From Nocardia huaxiensis (lineage in GTDB: Bacteria > Actinomycetota > Actinomycetes > Mycobacteriales > Mycobacteriaceae): 64,000 bases of DNA. Positions within the stretch are counted from its first letter, which is position 1. Every line of letters starts with the position of its first letter. Of this stretch, positions 18,508 to 27,205 are shown piece after piece. The notes beneath the pieces were generated by a model. That model worked only from the letters and a program-made list of their open reading frames with translations. It ran no database searches and had not been told where the DNA came from. Where the stretch lies: the NCBI RefSeq assembly GCF_013744875.1, contig NZ_CP059399.1, positions 868,001-932,000 on the forward strand, read 5' to 3'. The position numbers and the translations under genes are program-made.

Positions 18508-19203
18508 ATGGATTTCCTGGCCGTCCTGCGCGACAAGCTCACCGCCTTCGGCGCCCTCATCACCCCCGAGGCCGACCTCACCACCCCCGTCCCCTCCTGC
18601 GGCGACTGGACCTTCTACGACCTCGTCGACCACATGGGCCAGGGCAACCTCTGGGTGGTCACCGCCGTAGCCGAGAACCGCGGCGACTACGAGGGCCCCG
18701 CCGCCCCCAAGGACCCCACCGACCTCCGCGCCTGGTACGACGAAACAGCCCACGCCATAGTGCAATCCCTCTCCGCCGCCCCCGAAACCCCCGCCTGGAC
18801 CTTCACCCGCCTCCTCCCACGCAATGTGGCCTTCTGGCGTCGCCGCCGCGCCCAGGAAACCCTCATGCACCTCTGGGACGCCCGAAACGCCCTGGGCGCT
18901 CCCGAAGCCTTCGAACCCGCCCTGGCGGACGACGGCATCGCCGAGGTGTTCGAACTCTTCGCCCAGCGCATGATCGACCGCGGCCTGGCCACCACCCCCA
19001 CCTCCGCCCTCCGCATCACCACCACCGACACCGCCCGCACCTGGACCTACGGCCCCGGCGAGCCGGTAGCCGAACTCTCCGGCCCCACATCCGATCTCCT
19101 GCTCGCCCTGTGGGGACGCAAGCCCGCCTCCGACCCGGGCTTCACCTGGTCCGGCGACCGCACCGCCGGTGAACGAGTCCTTGCCGGGCCGTTGGTGCCG
19201 TGA
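18508..19203 (+). CDS. Maleylpyruvate-isomerase-family (mycothiol-dependent, DinB-like) protein
   Basis: A 231-residue protein of the MDMPI N-terminal/DinB-like fold. Visible features are the N-terminal helix, CGDWTFYDLVDHMGQGN with the metal-ligand histidine, and later RRAQETLMHLWDARNAL, which supplies another histidine. Family members use mycothiol or act as uncharacterised thiol-dependent enzymes. ATG 18508 is preferred; GTG 18499 is also in frame. It starts 37 nt after the glycosyltransferase and shares its C-rich codon choice, so the two may be one transcript. The substrate is unknown. Confidence 0.78.
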   Translation: MDFLAVLRDKLTAFGALITPEADLTTPVPSCGDWTFYDLVDHMGQGNLWVVTAVAENRGDYEGPAAPKDPTDLRAWYDETAHAIVQSLSAAPETPAWTFTRLLPRNVAFWRRRRAQETLMHLWDARNALGAPEAFEPALADDGIAEVFELFAQRMIDRGLATTPTSALRITTTDTARTWTYGPGEPVAELSGPTSDLLLALWGRKPASDPGFTWSGDRTAGERVLAGPLVP

Positions 19204-19295
19204 CACCGACCCGGAAGTTCCCCGGAACGAGAGAGGCGGTGGCACCGGGTTGGTGCCACCGCCTCGCTGTGCCGTTGTGCGGCTGAAGGTTTACC

Positions 19296-20420
19296 TCAGT
19301 GCTGCGCGGCCAACTGCGCGCCGAGAGCGCGGAGGTGGTCGGTGGCCCCGCCGAGCGCGAATTCGTTGTGCTTCGCGGCGGTGAAGTACTGGTTGACGAT
19401 GTGGTCACGGTCGATGCCCACGCCGCCGTGGACGTGGACCACCGTGTGCGAAACGCGGTGGCCGGCTTCGGCCGCCCAGAACTTGGCGGTGTGGATTTCG
19501 CTGGTGGCGTCGAGACCTTCGGCCAGGCGCCAGGCGGCCTGCTGGACCGCCAGGCGGATGCCCTGGACGTCGATGTAGGCGTCGGCCAGGCGCTGGGCGA
19601 CAGCTTGGAAGCTGCCGATCTTGCGGGCGAACTGTTCGCGTTCGCGGGCGTAGTCGGCCACCAGTTCGAGGCCCTTCTCCAGGGTGCCGAGCTGCTGGGC
19701 GGACAGGCCCAGCCAGGCGCGCTGGAGGAGCCAGTTCAGGATTTCGGGGCCCTGGTCGAGGGTGCCGACCAATTCGGCCGGGGCGCCTGCGAATTCGATC
19801 TCGGCTTCGGGGGAGCGGTCGGTGACGATCTGGTCGGCGATGTGGACCTTCTCGTCGGCCAAGTCGACGAGGAAGACGGCCGGGACGCCGTTGGCCGTGG
19901 CGGGGACCAGGATTCGGGACGCCTGGCGGGCGAAGGGGACCGTGGTCTTGAGGCCGGTGATACGCCAGGAGCCGTTCTCGTCGGCGGTGGTGACGGGGTG
20001 CTCGGGCTCCCAGTTGCGCTCCTCGGACAGCGCCACGGTGAGGATGACCTCGCCGGTGGCGGCCTGGGAAGCCAACTCGCGCTGGGCATCCGAGCCGAAG
20101 GTCGCCAGCACGCCCGCGCCGAGGATGGCCGACCACAGGTAGGGGACGGCGGCCACGGACTTGCCGAGCTCGCGCAGGATGGCGATTTGCTCGAGGACGC
20201 CGAAACCGCTGCCGCCCACCGCTTCCGGGAGGGTGGCGGCCAGAATGCCGGTCTCCGCCAGCGACTTCCACAGCGCGTCGTCGTACCGCACGGTGGGCTC
20301 GCCCAGATCGGACTTGTTCTTGTCGAGTTCGCGCAGCTTGTCGGCGGTGACCAGCTTGCCGGTCACCTCGGCGGTGAGACGGGCCAGGTCCTGCTGCGCC
20401 TCGGTAAGGGTGAAATCCAT
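19296..20420 (-). CDS. fadE27: Acyl-CoA dehydrogenase subunit FadE27 (ChsE5)
   Basis: A 374-residue acyl-CoA dehydrogenase matching M. tuberculosis FadE27 (ChsE5, Rv3505). With FadE26 this forms an alpha2beta2 enzyme that desaturates steroid-CoA esters with long side chains. N-terminal helical, central beta and C-terminal helical domains are all present (RKIGSFQAVAQRLADAYIDV, HVHGGVGIDRDH). ATG 20420 gives the family start MDFTLTEAQQDLARL. It lies 97 nt downstream of fadE26, which suggests a shared transcript from the KstR site at 21765. Confidence 0.9.
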   Translation of the reverse strand: MDFTLTEAQQDLARLTAEVTGKLVTADKLRELDKNKSDLGEPTVRYDDALWKSLAETGILAATLPEAVGGSGFGVLEQIAILRELGKSVAAVPYLWSAILGAGVLATFGSDAQRELASQAATGEVILTVALSEERNWEPEHPVTTADENGSWRITGLKTTVPFARQASRILVPATANGVPAVFLVDLADEKVHIADQIVTDRSPEAEIEFAGAPAELVGTLDQGPEILNWLLQRAWLGLSAQQLGTLEKGLELVADYAREREQFARKIGSFQAVAQRLADAYIDVQGIRLAVQQAAWRLAEGLDATSEIHTAKFWAAEAGHRVSHTVVHVHGGVGIDRDHIVNQYFTAAKHNEFALGGATDHLRALGAQLAAQH

Positions 20421-20517
20421 TGGAGTTACCTTGCTTTCCGCGCCGTCCGGGTCAGGCCCGGAGGAGGCAGCTTGCGTAACCACGCAGGGCCCCCGGACGT
20501 CGCAATCTGATTCGGTA

Positions 20518-21711
20518 TCAGCGGGCGGCGGGCGGCTGCTTGAGGGCGGTCATGGCGATGATGTCGCGCTGCACCTCGTTGGTGCCGCCGCCGAAGGTGA
20601 GGATCAGGCAGGCGCGGTGCATGCGCTCGAGCCGGCCGCGCAACTGCGCGCCGGGGGAGTCCTGGCGCAGGTACGCCTGCGGTCCGAGCACCTCCATGAG
20701 GCTGCGGTAGGTCTCGGTGGCCAGTTCGGTGCCGTACACCTTGCAGGTGGAGGCGTCCCAGGGCCGCGGCGCGGCCTCCCCGCCGGCGTCGGCGCGCGAG
20801 GCGATCTCCCAGTTCAGCAGCTTCAGGTATTCGACCTTGGCGTGCACCCGAGCCAGCGCGATCTGCACCCATTCCTGGTCGATGACGCGGGAACCGTTGG
20901 AGTTCTTGGTATTGCGCGCCCACTCGGTGGTCTGCGCCAGCGCCAGCGCCAGCGGAGCGGAGGAGGTCAGCGCGACCCGCTCGTGGTTGAGCTGGTTGGT
21001 GACCAGCGACCAGCCGCCGTTCTCCGGCCCGACCATGTCGGAGTGCTTGACCCGCACATCCTGGTAGTAGGTGGCGGAGGTGTCGGGCCCGGCCATGGTG
21101 TGCACCGGCGTCCAGGAGAATCCCTCGGCGGAGGTGGGCACGATGAACATCGAGATGCCCTTGTGCTTCTTGGCTTCCGGGTCGGTGCGGGCGGCCAGCC
21201 AGATGTAGTCGGCGTAGGCGATGAGGGAGGTCCACATCTTCTGCCCGTTGATGATCCACTCGTCGCCGTCGCGCACGGCGGTGGTGCGCAGCGAGGCCAG
21301 GTCGGTGCCGGCGCCGGGCTCGGAATAGCCGATGGAGAAATGCAATTCGCCCGCGGCGATCTTGGGCAGGAAGAACTTCTTCTGCTCCTCGGTGCCGTAG
21401 TGCATGATCGTCGGCGCGACCGAGTTGATGGTCAGGAACGGCACCGGGGCGCCGGCGATGGCGGCCTCATCGGTGAAGATCAGCTGATCCATGGTCGAAC
21501 GGTCCTGGCCGCCATACTCTTTCGGCCAGCTCAGGGTGAGCCAGCCGTCGCGGCCCATTTCCCGGACCACCTCGCGGTACACATTGCCCGAGCCGTACTC
21601 GCCGGTCTGGGCCGAAAGTGCCTGGCGCCGTTCGGGAGTGATCAGCTTGGCGAAATAGTCACGCAGCTCAGCACGAAGCTGTTCCTGTTGCGGCGTGTAG
21701 GCAATCCGCAT
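20518..21711 (-). CDS. fadE26: Acyl-CoA dehydrogenase subunit FadE26 (ChsE4)
   Basis: A 397-residue acyl-CoA dehydrogenase matching M. tuberculosis FadE26 (ChsE4, Rv3504, ~400 aa), the partner of FadE27 in the heteromeric steroid-CoA dehydrogenase. Visible features are FSIGYSEPGAGTDLASLRT (FAD/substrate strand), NGQKMWTSLI, and the C-terminal LTFGGGTNEVQRDIIA. ATG 21711 (MRIAYTPQQEQLRAEL) is chosen, because earlier in-frame starts would run into the operator. Transcription is divergent from fdxD. Confidence 0.92.
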   Translation of the reverse strand: MRIAYTPQQEQLRAELRDYFAKLITPERRQALSAQTGEYGSGNVYREVVREMGRDGWLTLSWPKEYGGQDRSTMDQLIFTDEAAIAGAPVPFLTINSVAPTIMHYGTEEQKKFFLPKIAAGELHFSIGYSEPGAGTDLASLRTTAVRDGDEWIINGQKMWTSLIAYADYIWLAARTDPEAKKHKGISMFIVPTSAEGFSWTPVHTMAGPDTSATYYQDVRVKHSDMVGPENGGWSLVTNQLNHERVALTSSAPLALALAQTTEWARNTKNSNGSRVIDQEWVQIALARVHAKVEYLKLLNWEIASRADAGGEAAPRPWDASTCKVYGTELATETYRSLMEVLGPQAYLRQDSPGAQLRGRLERMHRACLILTFGGGTNEVQRDIIAMTALKQPPAAR

Positions 21712-21764
21712 GGTACGTACCCCTAGCCTGAAGTTTCTGGTTCCGCCGATCATCGCACAGGGGG

Positions 21765-21778
21765 TGGAACTTGTTCCA
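21765..21778. promoter_or_regulatory. KstR operator between fadE26 and fdxD
   Basis: TGGAACTTGTTCCA matches TnnAACnnGTTnnA and is symmetric apart from the two central bases. It is 53 nt before the fadE26 start and 88 nt before fdxD, so it is placed to repress both divergent genes. Confidence 0.9.
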
Positions 21779-21866
21779 GTAATAGGGTCCCCTAAGCCCA
21801 TTCCGACTACCTCTGAACGGCGCTGCTTGTTACTCTCGGGCCATACCTGAGGTTAAGGAGTCACCT

Positions 21867-22055
21867 ATGAAGGTCACCGTCGATTTCGACCAGTGCGAGG
21901 CGAACGGCATCTGCGTCGGAATCGCCCCTGAAGTCTTCGATCTCGATGACGATGACAATCTGCACGTCCTCGTCGACGAGGTGCCGAAGGCCGATGAGCA
22001 CGATGTGAAGACCGCGGTCGCGCAGTGCCCGAAGGCGGCGCTGAAGCTCGCCTGA
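21867..22055 (+). CDS. fdxD: [3Fe-4S] ferredoxin FdxD
   Basis: A 62-residue ferredoxin with three cysteines (Cys10, Cys16 and Cys54, the last in QCPKAAL), the pattern of a single-cluster [3Fe-4S] ferredoxin of the P450-partner type. It matches Rv3503c (fdxD) between fadE26 and hsd4A in M. tuberculosis. It may pass electrons to a steroid P450 such as CYP125, but the partner is not proven. ATG 21867 has an AAGGAG ribosome site. A KstR operator follows 20 nt after its stop and serves hsd4A. Confidence 0.92.
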   Translation: MKVTVDFDQCEANGICVGIAPEVFDLDDDDNLHVLVDEVPKADEHDVKTAVAQCPKAALKLA

Positions 22056-22075
22056 ATCGGCGCTTGCCCGCGAAG

Positions 22076-22089
22076 TGGAACACGTTCTA
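22076..22089 (+). promoter_or_regulatory. KstR operator of hsd4A with leaderless promoter
   Basis: TGGAACACGTTCTA matches all fixed consensus positions. TAGAGT at 22088-22093 could be the -10 box. The GTG start is 7 nt beyond it with no ribosome site, which implies a leaderless mRNA. Confidence 0.87.
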
Positions 22090-22100
22090 GAGTCGGCCCG

Positions 22101-23003
22101 GTGAGCGATTCAGATGTGAGTCTTGCCGGCCGGGTTGCCATCGTCACCGGAGCCGGTGCGGGTCTGGGCCGGGCCGAAGCCCTCGAACTGGCCCGGGCCG
22201 GCGCGTCCGTCGTGGTGAACGACCTTGCCGAAAACGACGCCGTCAGCGCAACCCTCGCCGATATCCGGGCGCTGGGCGCGAAGGCGGAGTTCGTGGCGGG
22301 CAGCATCGCCGAGCGGTCCACCGCCGACGCCCTGATCAGCACCGCCGAGCAGACCTTCGGCGGGCTGGACATCGTGGTGAACAATGCCGGGATCACCCGG
22401 GACAAGATGTTGTTCAACATGTCCGACGAGGATTTCGACGCGGTGGTCGCGGTGCACCTGCGCGGGCATTTCCTGCTGACCCGCAATGCCGGGTCGTACT
22501 GGCGCACCAAGTCCAAGGAGGCGGGTGCGCCGGTGTACGGGCGCATCGTCAATACGTCCTCCGAGGCCGGCCTGCTCGGTCCCGAGGGGCAGGCCAACTA
22601 CGGCGCGGCCAAGGCGGGCATCACCGCGCTGACCCTGTCGGCCGCACGTGCGCTGTCACGTTTCGGCGTGACCGCCAATGCCATTGCCCCGCGCGCCCGT
22701 ACCTCCATGACCGAGAAGGTCTTCTCCGCGGCTCCCGAAGAGGGCCCGGATCCGCTCTCGCCCGATCATGTGGCGCGGCTGGTGGCCTACCTGGCCTCCC
22801 CGGCGGCCGCGGCCGTCAGCGGCCAGCTGTTCGTCGTCTACGGCCCGATGGTGGCGCTCATGGCGGCTCCGGTGGTGGAGCAGCGCTTCGACGCCGAGGG
22901 TGAATGGAGCACAGCGGGTCTTGCATCCACGCTGGGCGCATATTTCGCCGAACGTTCTTCGGGCGCCACGTTTTCCGCGTCCTCGCTGATGGATCTCGGA
23001 TAA
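22101..23003 (+). CDS. hsd4A: 17-beta-hydroxysteroid dehydrogenase-type SDR, Hsd4A
   Basis: A 300-residue short-chain dehydrogenase with the cofactor motif TGAGAGLGRAEA, NNAG, and the catalytic Tyr/Lys in NYGAAKAG. It matches M. tuberculosis Hsd4A (Rv3502c), placed directly before yrbE4A. Hsd4A oxidises the hydroxyl of a sterol side-chain CoA intermediate and is related to the SDR part of peroxisomal multifunctional enzymes. The last ~70 residues extend beyond the SDR core, as in that group. GTG 22101 fits the leaderless promoter. A hairpin separates it from the mce4 operon. Confidence 0.9.
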   Translation: MSDSDVSLAGRVAIVTGAGAGLGRAEALELARAGASVVVNDLAENDAVSATLADIRALGAKAEFVAGSIAERSTADALISTAEQTFGGLDIVVNNAGITRDKMLFNMSDEDFDAVVAVHLRGHFLLTRNAGSYWRTKSKEAGAPVYGRIVNTSSEAGLLGPEGQANYGAAKAGITALTLSAARALSRFGVTANAIAPRARTSMTEKVFSAAPEEGPDPLSPDHVARLVAYLASPAAAAVSGQLFVVYGPMVALMAAPVVEQRFDAEGEWSTAGLASTLGAYFAERSSGATFSASSLMDLG

Positions 23004-23089
23004 TCCGGTCAATGTAACCGTCATCCGGGGTTTTTACCCTGTCCAGCGGTTGATCATGCGGTCGACAGTTGGTAGGAAGGATCAAACTG

Positions 23090-23122
23090 TGTGTGTGACG
23101 CCTCACAAAGGCGTCACACACA
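23090..23122 (+). terminator. Hairpin between hsd4A and mce4 operon
   Basis: A 14-bp perfect stem TGTGTGTGACGCCT (23090-23103, pairing with 23109-23122) and a 5-nt loop. It lies 87 nt after the hsd4A stop and 94 nt before the KstR site. It is probably a terminator that makes mce4 a separate transcript. Confidence 0.6.
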
Positions 23123-23215
23123 TACCGGTGGTTGCCGGATGAACACGTTCTCGAAACTGGACACTGGTTCAGAAAGATTGCCTGTTCAAACCGGCGAAAC
23201 CTTCCCGAATCGGAT

Positions 23216-23229
23216 GAGAACGTGTTCTA
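23216..23229 (+). promoter_or_regulatory. KstR operator of the mce4 operon
   Basis: GAGAACGTGTTCTA holds the arms AGAAC/GTTCT and misses only the outer T. A weaker site (ATGAACACGTTCTC) sits 77 nt upstream at 23139-23152. TATAGC at 23271-23276 and AGGAGGA before ATG 23304 supply a plausible promoter element and ribosome site, so unlike hsd4A this mRNA has a leader. Confidence 0.82.
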
Positions 23230-23303
23230 ATCTGTGAGCGGGACCGAGATCACATTCACATCTCGGGTGCTATAGCTAGGCAGGGGCAGGAGGAATAGCG
23301 GGA

Positions 23304-24068
23304 ATGAATGAAGTCCTTGCCGTACCGCTGCGGGCGGTCGGAGGGTTCTTCGAACTCGCCGGTGCTGTCGCTCGCGCCGCGGTACGGCCCCCGTTCCAGC
23401 GACGGGAATTCATCGATCAAGCCTGGTTCGTCGCCCGGGTTTCCATCTTTCCGACCCTATTGGTCGCGATTCCGTTCACCGTCCTGGTGAGCTTCACTCT
23501 CAACATCCTGCTCCGGGAGATCGGCGCGGCCGACCTGTCCGGAGCCGGCGCGGCCTTCGGCGCCATCACCCAGATCGGCCCCATGGTCACCGTGCTCATC
23601 GTGGCCGGTGCGGGCGCCACCGCGATCTGTGCCGACCTCGGCGCGCGCACCATCCGCGAGGAGATCGACGCCATGCGGGTGCTGGGCATCGACCCGGTGC
23701 AGCGGCTCGTCGTCCCCCGCGTGCTCGCCTCCATGGTCGTGGCGGCCCTGCTCAACGGACTCGTGTCCGCCATCGGCATTCTGGGCGGCTTCGTCTTCTC
23801 CGTGTTCCTGCAGGACGTGAACCCCGGCGCGTTCGTCAACGGCATCACCCTGCTGACCCATCTGCCCGAGGTGATCATCTCCGAGGTGAAGGCCATGCTG
23901 TTCGGACTCTGCGCCGGACTGGTCGCCTGCTACCTGGGGCTGAACGTGAAGGGCGGTCCGAAGAGCGTCGGTGACGCGGTGAACCAGACCGTCGTTTTCG
24001 CGTTCATGGCGCTGTTCGTCATCAATGTCGTGATGACCGCCATCAGCGTCAAGTTGGCGGTGCGGTGA
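23304..24068 (+). CDS. yrbE4A: Mce4 permease subunit YrbE4A
   Basis: A 254-residue MlaE-family integral membrane protein, one of two permease subunits of the Mce4 sterol importer. It has an N-terminal interfacial helix, then about five membrane helices, and the conserved cytoplasmic loop EEIDAMRVLGIDPVQRLVVPR that contacts the MceG ATPase. MceG is encoded elsewhere, as in mycobacteria. It is first gene of the mce4 operon. ATG 23304 follows AGGAGGA. Confidence 0.94.
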   Translation: MNEVLAVPLRAVGGFFELAGAVARAAVRPPFQRREFIDQAWFVARVSIFPTLLVAIPFTVLVSFTLNILLREIGAADLSGAGAAFGAITQIGPMVTVLIVAGAGATAICADLGARTIREEIDAMRVLGIDPVQRLVVPRVLASMVVAALLNGLVSAIGILGGFVFSVFLQDVNPGAFVNGITLLTHLPEVIISEVKAMLFGLCAGLVACYLGLNVKGGPKSVGDAVNQTVVFAFMALFVINVVMTAISVKLAVR

Positions 24069-24072
24069 TCCC

Positions 24073-24924
24073 ATGGCTTTCGTGATCCAATCCCGGTTCC
24101 CGCGGGTGACGCGGCGTGTGAAGCGCACGTCCGACAGCCTGGACTCGGTCGGCAAGCACGCGGTGTTCTACGCGCAGTCGCTCGCCTCGATTCCCAAGGC
24201 GCTCGTCCACTACCGCACCGAGACCATCCGGCTCATCGCCGAGATCTCCATGGGCACAGGCGCACTCGCGGTCATCGGCGGCACCGTCGTGATCGTCGGG
24301 TTCCTCACCCTGGCGGCCGGCGGCACCATCGCGGTGCAGGGCTACAGCTCGCTCGGCAATATCGGCGTCGAAGCACTCACCGGCTTCTTCGCCGCCTTCA
24401 TCAACGTTCGCATTGCGGCACCGGTGATTTCGGGCATCGGCCTGGCGGCGACCCTCGGCGCGGGCACCACCGCGCAGCTCGGCGCCATGCGCGTCTCCGA
24501 GGAGATCGACGCGCTCGAGGTGATGGCTATCCGGCCGGTGCCCTTCCTCGTCGGCACCCGCATGCTCGCGGGCATGCTCGCGGTCATTCCGCTGTACTCG
24601 CTCGCGGTCATCGCCTCGTTCATCGCGAGTCGCTTTGCGACAGTGGTGATCTACGGGCAGTCGGCCGGTGTGTACGACCACTATTTCGAGACCTTCCTGA
24701 TCCCCAGCGACATCCTCTGGTCGTTCGCGCAGGCGATCTTCATGGCCATCGCGGTCATGATGATCCACACCTACTACGGCTATCACGCCGCGGGCGGCCC
24801 CGTGGGCGTCGGCGTCGCGGTGGGCAATGCGGTGCGCGCGTCCCTGATCGCTGTCGTCATGGTGACGCTGTTGATGTCGCTCGCCATCTACGGCACCTCC
24901 GGCAATTTCCATCTCTCCGGGTAG
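24073..24924 (+). CDS. yrbE4B: Mce4 permease subunit YrbE4B
   Basis: A 283-residue MlaE-family permease and partner of YrbE4A. It shows the same loop, EEIDALEVMAIRPVPFLVGTR, and about six hydrophobic helices. Its longer, basic N-terminal tail (RFPRVTRRVKRTSDSL) is typical of YrbE-B subunits. It starts 4 nt after yrbE4A and is followed 11 nt later by mce4A, all in one operon. Confidence 0.94.
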   Translation: MAFVIQSRFPRVTRRVKRTSDSLDSVGKHAVFYAQSLASIPKALVHYRTETIRLIAEISMGTGALAVIGGTVVIVGFLTLAAGGTIAVQGYSSLGNIGVEALTGFFAAFINVRIAAPVISGIGLAATLGAGTTAQLGAMRVSEEIDALEVMAIRPVPFLVGTRMLAGMLAVIPLYSLAVIASFIASRFATVVIYGQSAGVYDHYFETFLIPSDILWSFAQAIFMAIAVMMIHTYYGYHAAGGPVGVGVAVGNAVRASLIAVVMVTLLMSLAIYGTSGNFHLSG

Positions 24925-24935
24925 GGCGGGGCGAC

Positions 24936-26180
24936 ATGGTTCAAGAACATGCACGAGTGGCGAGTCCGATCGGCTCGCCCTTCGTCGAGAAACCCAGACC
25001 CAAAAGGGCTTCCGAACAGGGCTGGTTCATCAAGCTGGCCGGCCTCGGCATGGTGCTGGGCCTGGTCGCGATCGTCGCGATCTGCCTGGTCATGTTCGCG
25101 GGCGGCTTCGAGAACACCGTGAAGGTGACCGTCGCCGCCCCGCGCAGCGGCCTGGTGCTGGACCCCGAGGCCAAGGTGAAGATCCGCGGCGTGGAGATCG
25201 GCACGGTCTCCGGGATCACCACCACCGGCGACGGCGCGCGCATCGAATTGGCGCTGGACCCGGACAAATTGAAGATGGTGCCGGCCAATGCGCTGGTGGA
25301 CATCAAGTCCACCACCGTCTTCGGCGCCAAGTACATCAACTTCGTGTCGCCGGAGAACCCGTCGGCCGAATCGCTGCGCCCGGGTGCGGTCGTGCAGGCC
25401 GGTGCGGTGACGGTCGAATTCAACACGCTCTTCCAGCATCTCAACGAGGTGCTGCTCAAGGTCGAGCCGGAGAAGCTGAACGCCACCCTGACCGCGCTGG
25501 GCATGGCCCTGGACGGTCGCGGTGAGAAGCTGGGCCAGCTGCTGGCCGACAGCGACGCGTACCTGCGCGAGATCAACCCGAGCCTGCCCGACCTGCAGCG
25601 CGATCTGCAGACCTCGGTCGGCGTCACCAACCTGTACGCGGACACCGTGCCGGATCTGTTGCGCACCACCGGAAATATGACGGTCACCGCCGAGACCATC
25701 GTCGACGAGACCGCGAACTTCGATCGCGTGCTGCTGAACCTGATCGGCCTGGCCAACGACACCGGCGCCGTGCTCGACGAGAACGCCGAGCCGCTGGTGA
25801 CCGCGCTGAATCTGTTGCGCCCCACCGCGGAACTGCTCAACGAGTACAACCCGGCGCTGTACTGCCTGGTCGTCGGCGCGGCCGACGGGCTCGAGCGCGG
25901 CAACCAGATCTTCGGTGGCCTGGGCCCGTACGTGAACCTGAACGCAGGCTTCATGCCCGGCGGCACCCCGTACGAGTACCCGAAGGACCTGCCGAAGGTG
26001 AACGCCACCGGTGGCCCGCACTGCGAGAACATTCTCGACCGGGTGCCGGGCAGCCACTCCAACTATCTCGTCACCGACACCACCGAGGGATACGTGTGGA
26101 CTCCGCCCACGGGCACGAGCCTCAACGGCCCCCGGGTGTTCCAACTTCTGTTCGCCGGATTGCCGGGGGTGACCAACTGA
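24936..26180 (+). CDS. mce4A: Mce family protein Mce4A
   Basis: A 414-residue protein with a ~30-residue cytoplasmic N terminus, one membrane anchor (~residues 35-57) and the MCE/MlaD domain directly after it (KVTVAAPRSGLVLDPEAKVK), followed by a long helical region. Six different Mce proteins assemble a hexameric tube that carries sterol through the envelope. The C-terminal tail is short. Its stop overlaps the mce4B start by one base (TGATG). Confidence 0.94.
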   Translation: MVQEHARVASPIGSPFVEKPRPKRASEQGWFIKLAGLGMVLGLVAIVAICLVMFAGGFENTVKVTVAAPRSGLVLDPEAKVKIRGVEIGTVSGITTTGDGARIELALDPDKLKMVPANALVDIKSTTVFGAKYINFVSPENPSAESLRPGAVVQAGAVTVEFNTLFQHLNEVLLKVEPEKLNATLTALGMALDGRGEKLGQLLADSDAYLREINPSLPDLQRDLQTSVGVTNLYADTVPDLLRTTGNMTVTAETIVDETANFDRVLLNLIGLANDTGAVLDENAEPLVTALNLLRPTAELLNEYNPALYCLVVGAADGLERGNQIFGGLGPYVNLNAGFMPGGTPYEYPKDLPKVNATGGPHCENILDRVPGSHSNYLVTDTTEGYVWTPPTGTSLNGPRVFQLLFAGLPGVTN

Positions 26181-27205
26181 TGCGGATCAAACCGCACGCG
26201 AGCACCGTGAAGCTGGGGATCTTCACCCTGGTCATGGTGCTGATCCTCGCCGGGCTGGGGGTGATCTTCAGCCAGGTGCGCTTCGCCGCCTCGACGAGCT
26301 ATCACGCGATCTTCACCAGTTCGTCCGGGATGCTGCCCGGCGCGAAGGTGCGCATCGCCGGTGTGCCGGTGGGTTCGGTGGATCGGGTGTACGTCAAGGA
26401 CAACAAGGCGTACGTCGATTTCGACATCGACAGCAAGTACCGCATCTACGCCGGCACCCAGGCCGCCATCCGTTACGAGAACCTCGTCGGCGACCGCTAT
26501 ATGGAGCTGATGGACGGGCCCGGTGACGCGCAGCCGCTGCGTGAGGGCTCCACTCTCGGCTTGGATCAGACCAAGCCCGCACTGGATCTGGACATGCTGC
26601 TCGGCGGCTTCAAACCGCTGCTGCGCGGGCTGAATCCGGATCAGGTGAACGATCTGACCGGCGCGCTGCTGCAGGTGTTCCAGGGGCAGGGCGGCACGCT
26701 GGTGGCGCTGCTCAACAGCGGTGGCTCCTTCAGCAAGACCCTCGCCGACCGGGACGCGTTGATCGGCAGCGTGATCGAGAACCTGAAGACCGTGCTCGGC
26801 ACCATCGACGCACACAATCAGGAGTTCTCGACCACGTTGACCGAATTGCAGCGCCTGGTCAGCGGTCTCGCTGCCGACAAGGATCCGCTCGGGGCCGCAC
26901 TGCCCCGATTGGCCGGAGCGACAGGCGATCTCACCGGGCTGCTGCAGCAGGTGCGCCCGGATCTCAAGGCCGACATCGAACACCTCGGACGCCTGTCGGC
27001 CAATCTGGATGACAAGCGCGACGACGTCCAGTACGTGATGGATCTGCTGCCCGAGACCTACAAGAAGCTCATCCGGATCGGCTCCTACGGCTCGTTCCTG
27101 AACATGTACGTCTGCGGCGCGGACTTCCTCGTCACCGCACCCGACGGCTCGACGAAGGTCATCAACGCGCCGGGTGGGGAAACGGCCGGAAGGTGTGCCA
27201 AGTGA
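26180..27205 (+). CDS. mce4B: Mce family protein Mce4B
   Basis: A 341-residue protein with an N-terminal membrane anchor (GIFTLVMVLILAGLGVIF), the MCE domain (SSGMLPGAKVRIAGVPVGSVD) and a helical needle region. It is the shortest of the six Mce4 proteins and ends shortly after a conserved region with a cysteine. ATG 26180 is set by the one-base overlap with mce4A and by family length. A longer frame upstream runs inside mce4A and is rejected. Confidence 0.93.
   Translation: MRIKPHASTVKLGIFTLVMVLILAGLGVIFSQVRFAASTSYHAIFTSSSGMLPGAKVRIAGVPVGSVDRVYVKDNKAYVDFDIDSKYRIYAGTQAAIRYENLVGDRYMELMDGPGDAQPLREGSTLGLDQTKPALDLDMLLGGFKPLLRGLNPDQVNDLTGALLQVFQGQGGTLVALLNSGGSFSKTLADRDALIGSVIENLKTVLGTIDAHNQEFSTTLTELQRLVSGLAADKDPLGAALPRLAGATGDLTGLLQQVRPDLKADIEHLGRLSANLDDKRDDVQYVMDLLPETYKKLIRIGSYGSFLNMYVCGADFLVTAPDGSTKVINAPGGETAGRCAK

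Noticed and set aside
24888..26144. Long minus-strand open frame opposite mce4A, and similar ones opposite the other mce4 genes
   Set aside because: Low-complexity composition, no start context, and fully overlapped by well-recognised mce4 genes that are coupled stop to start.
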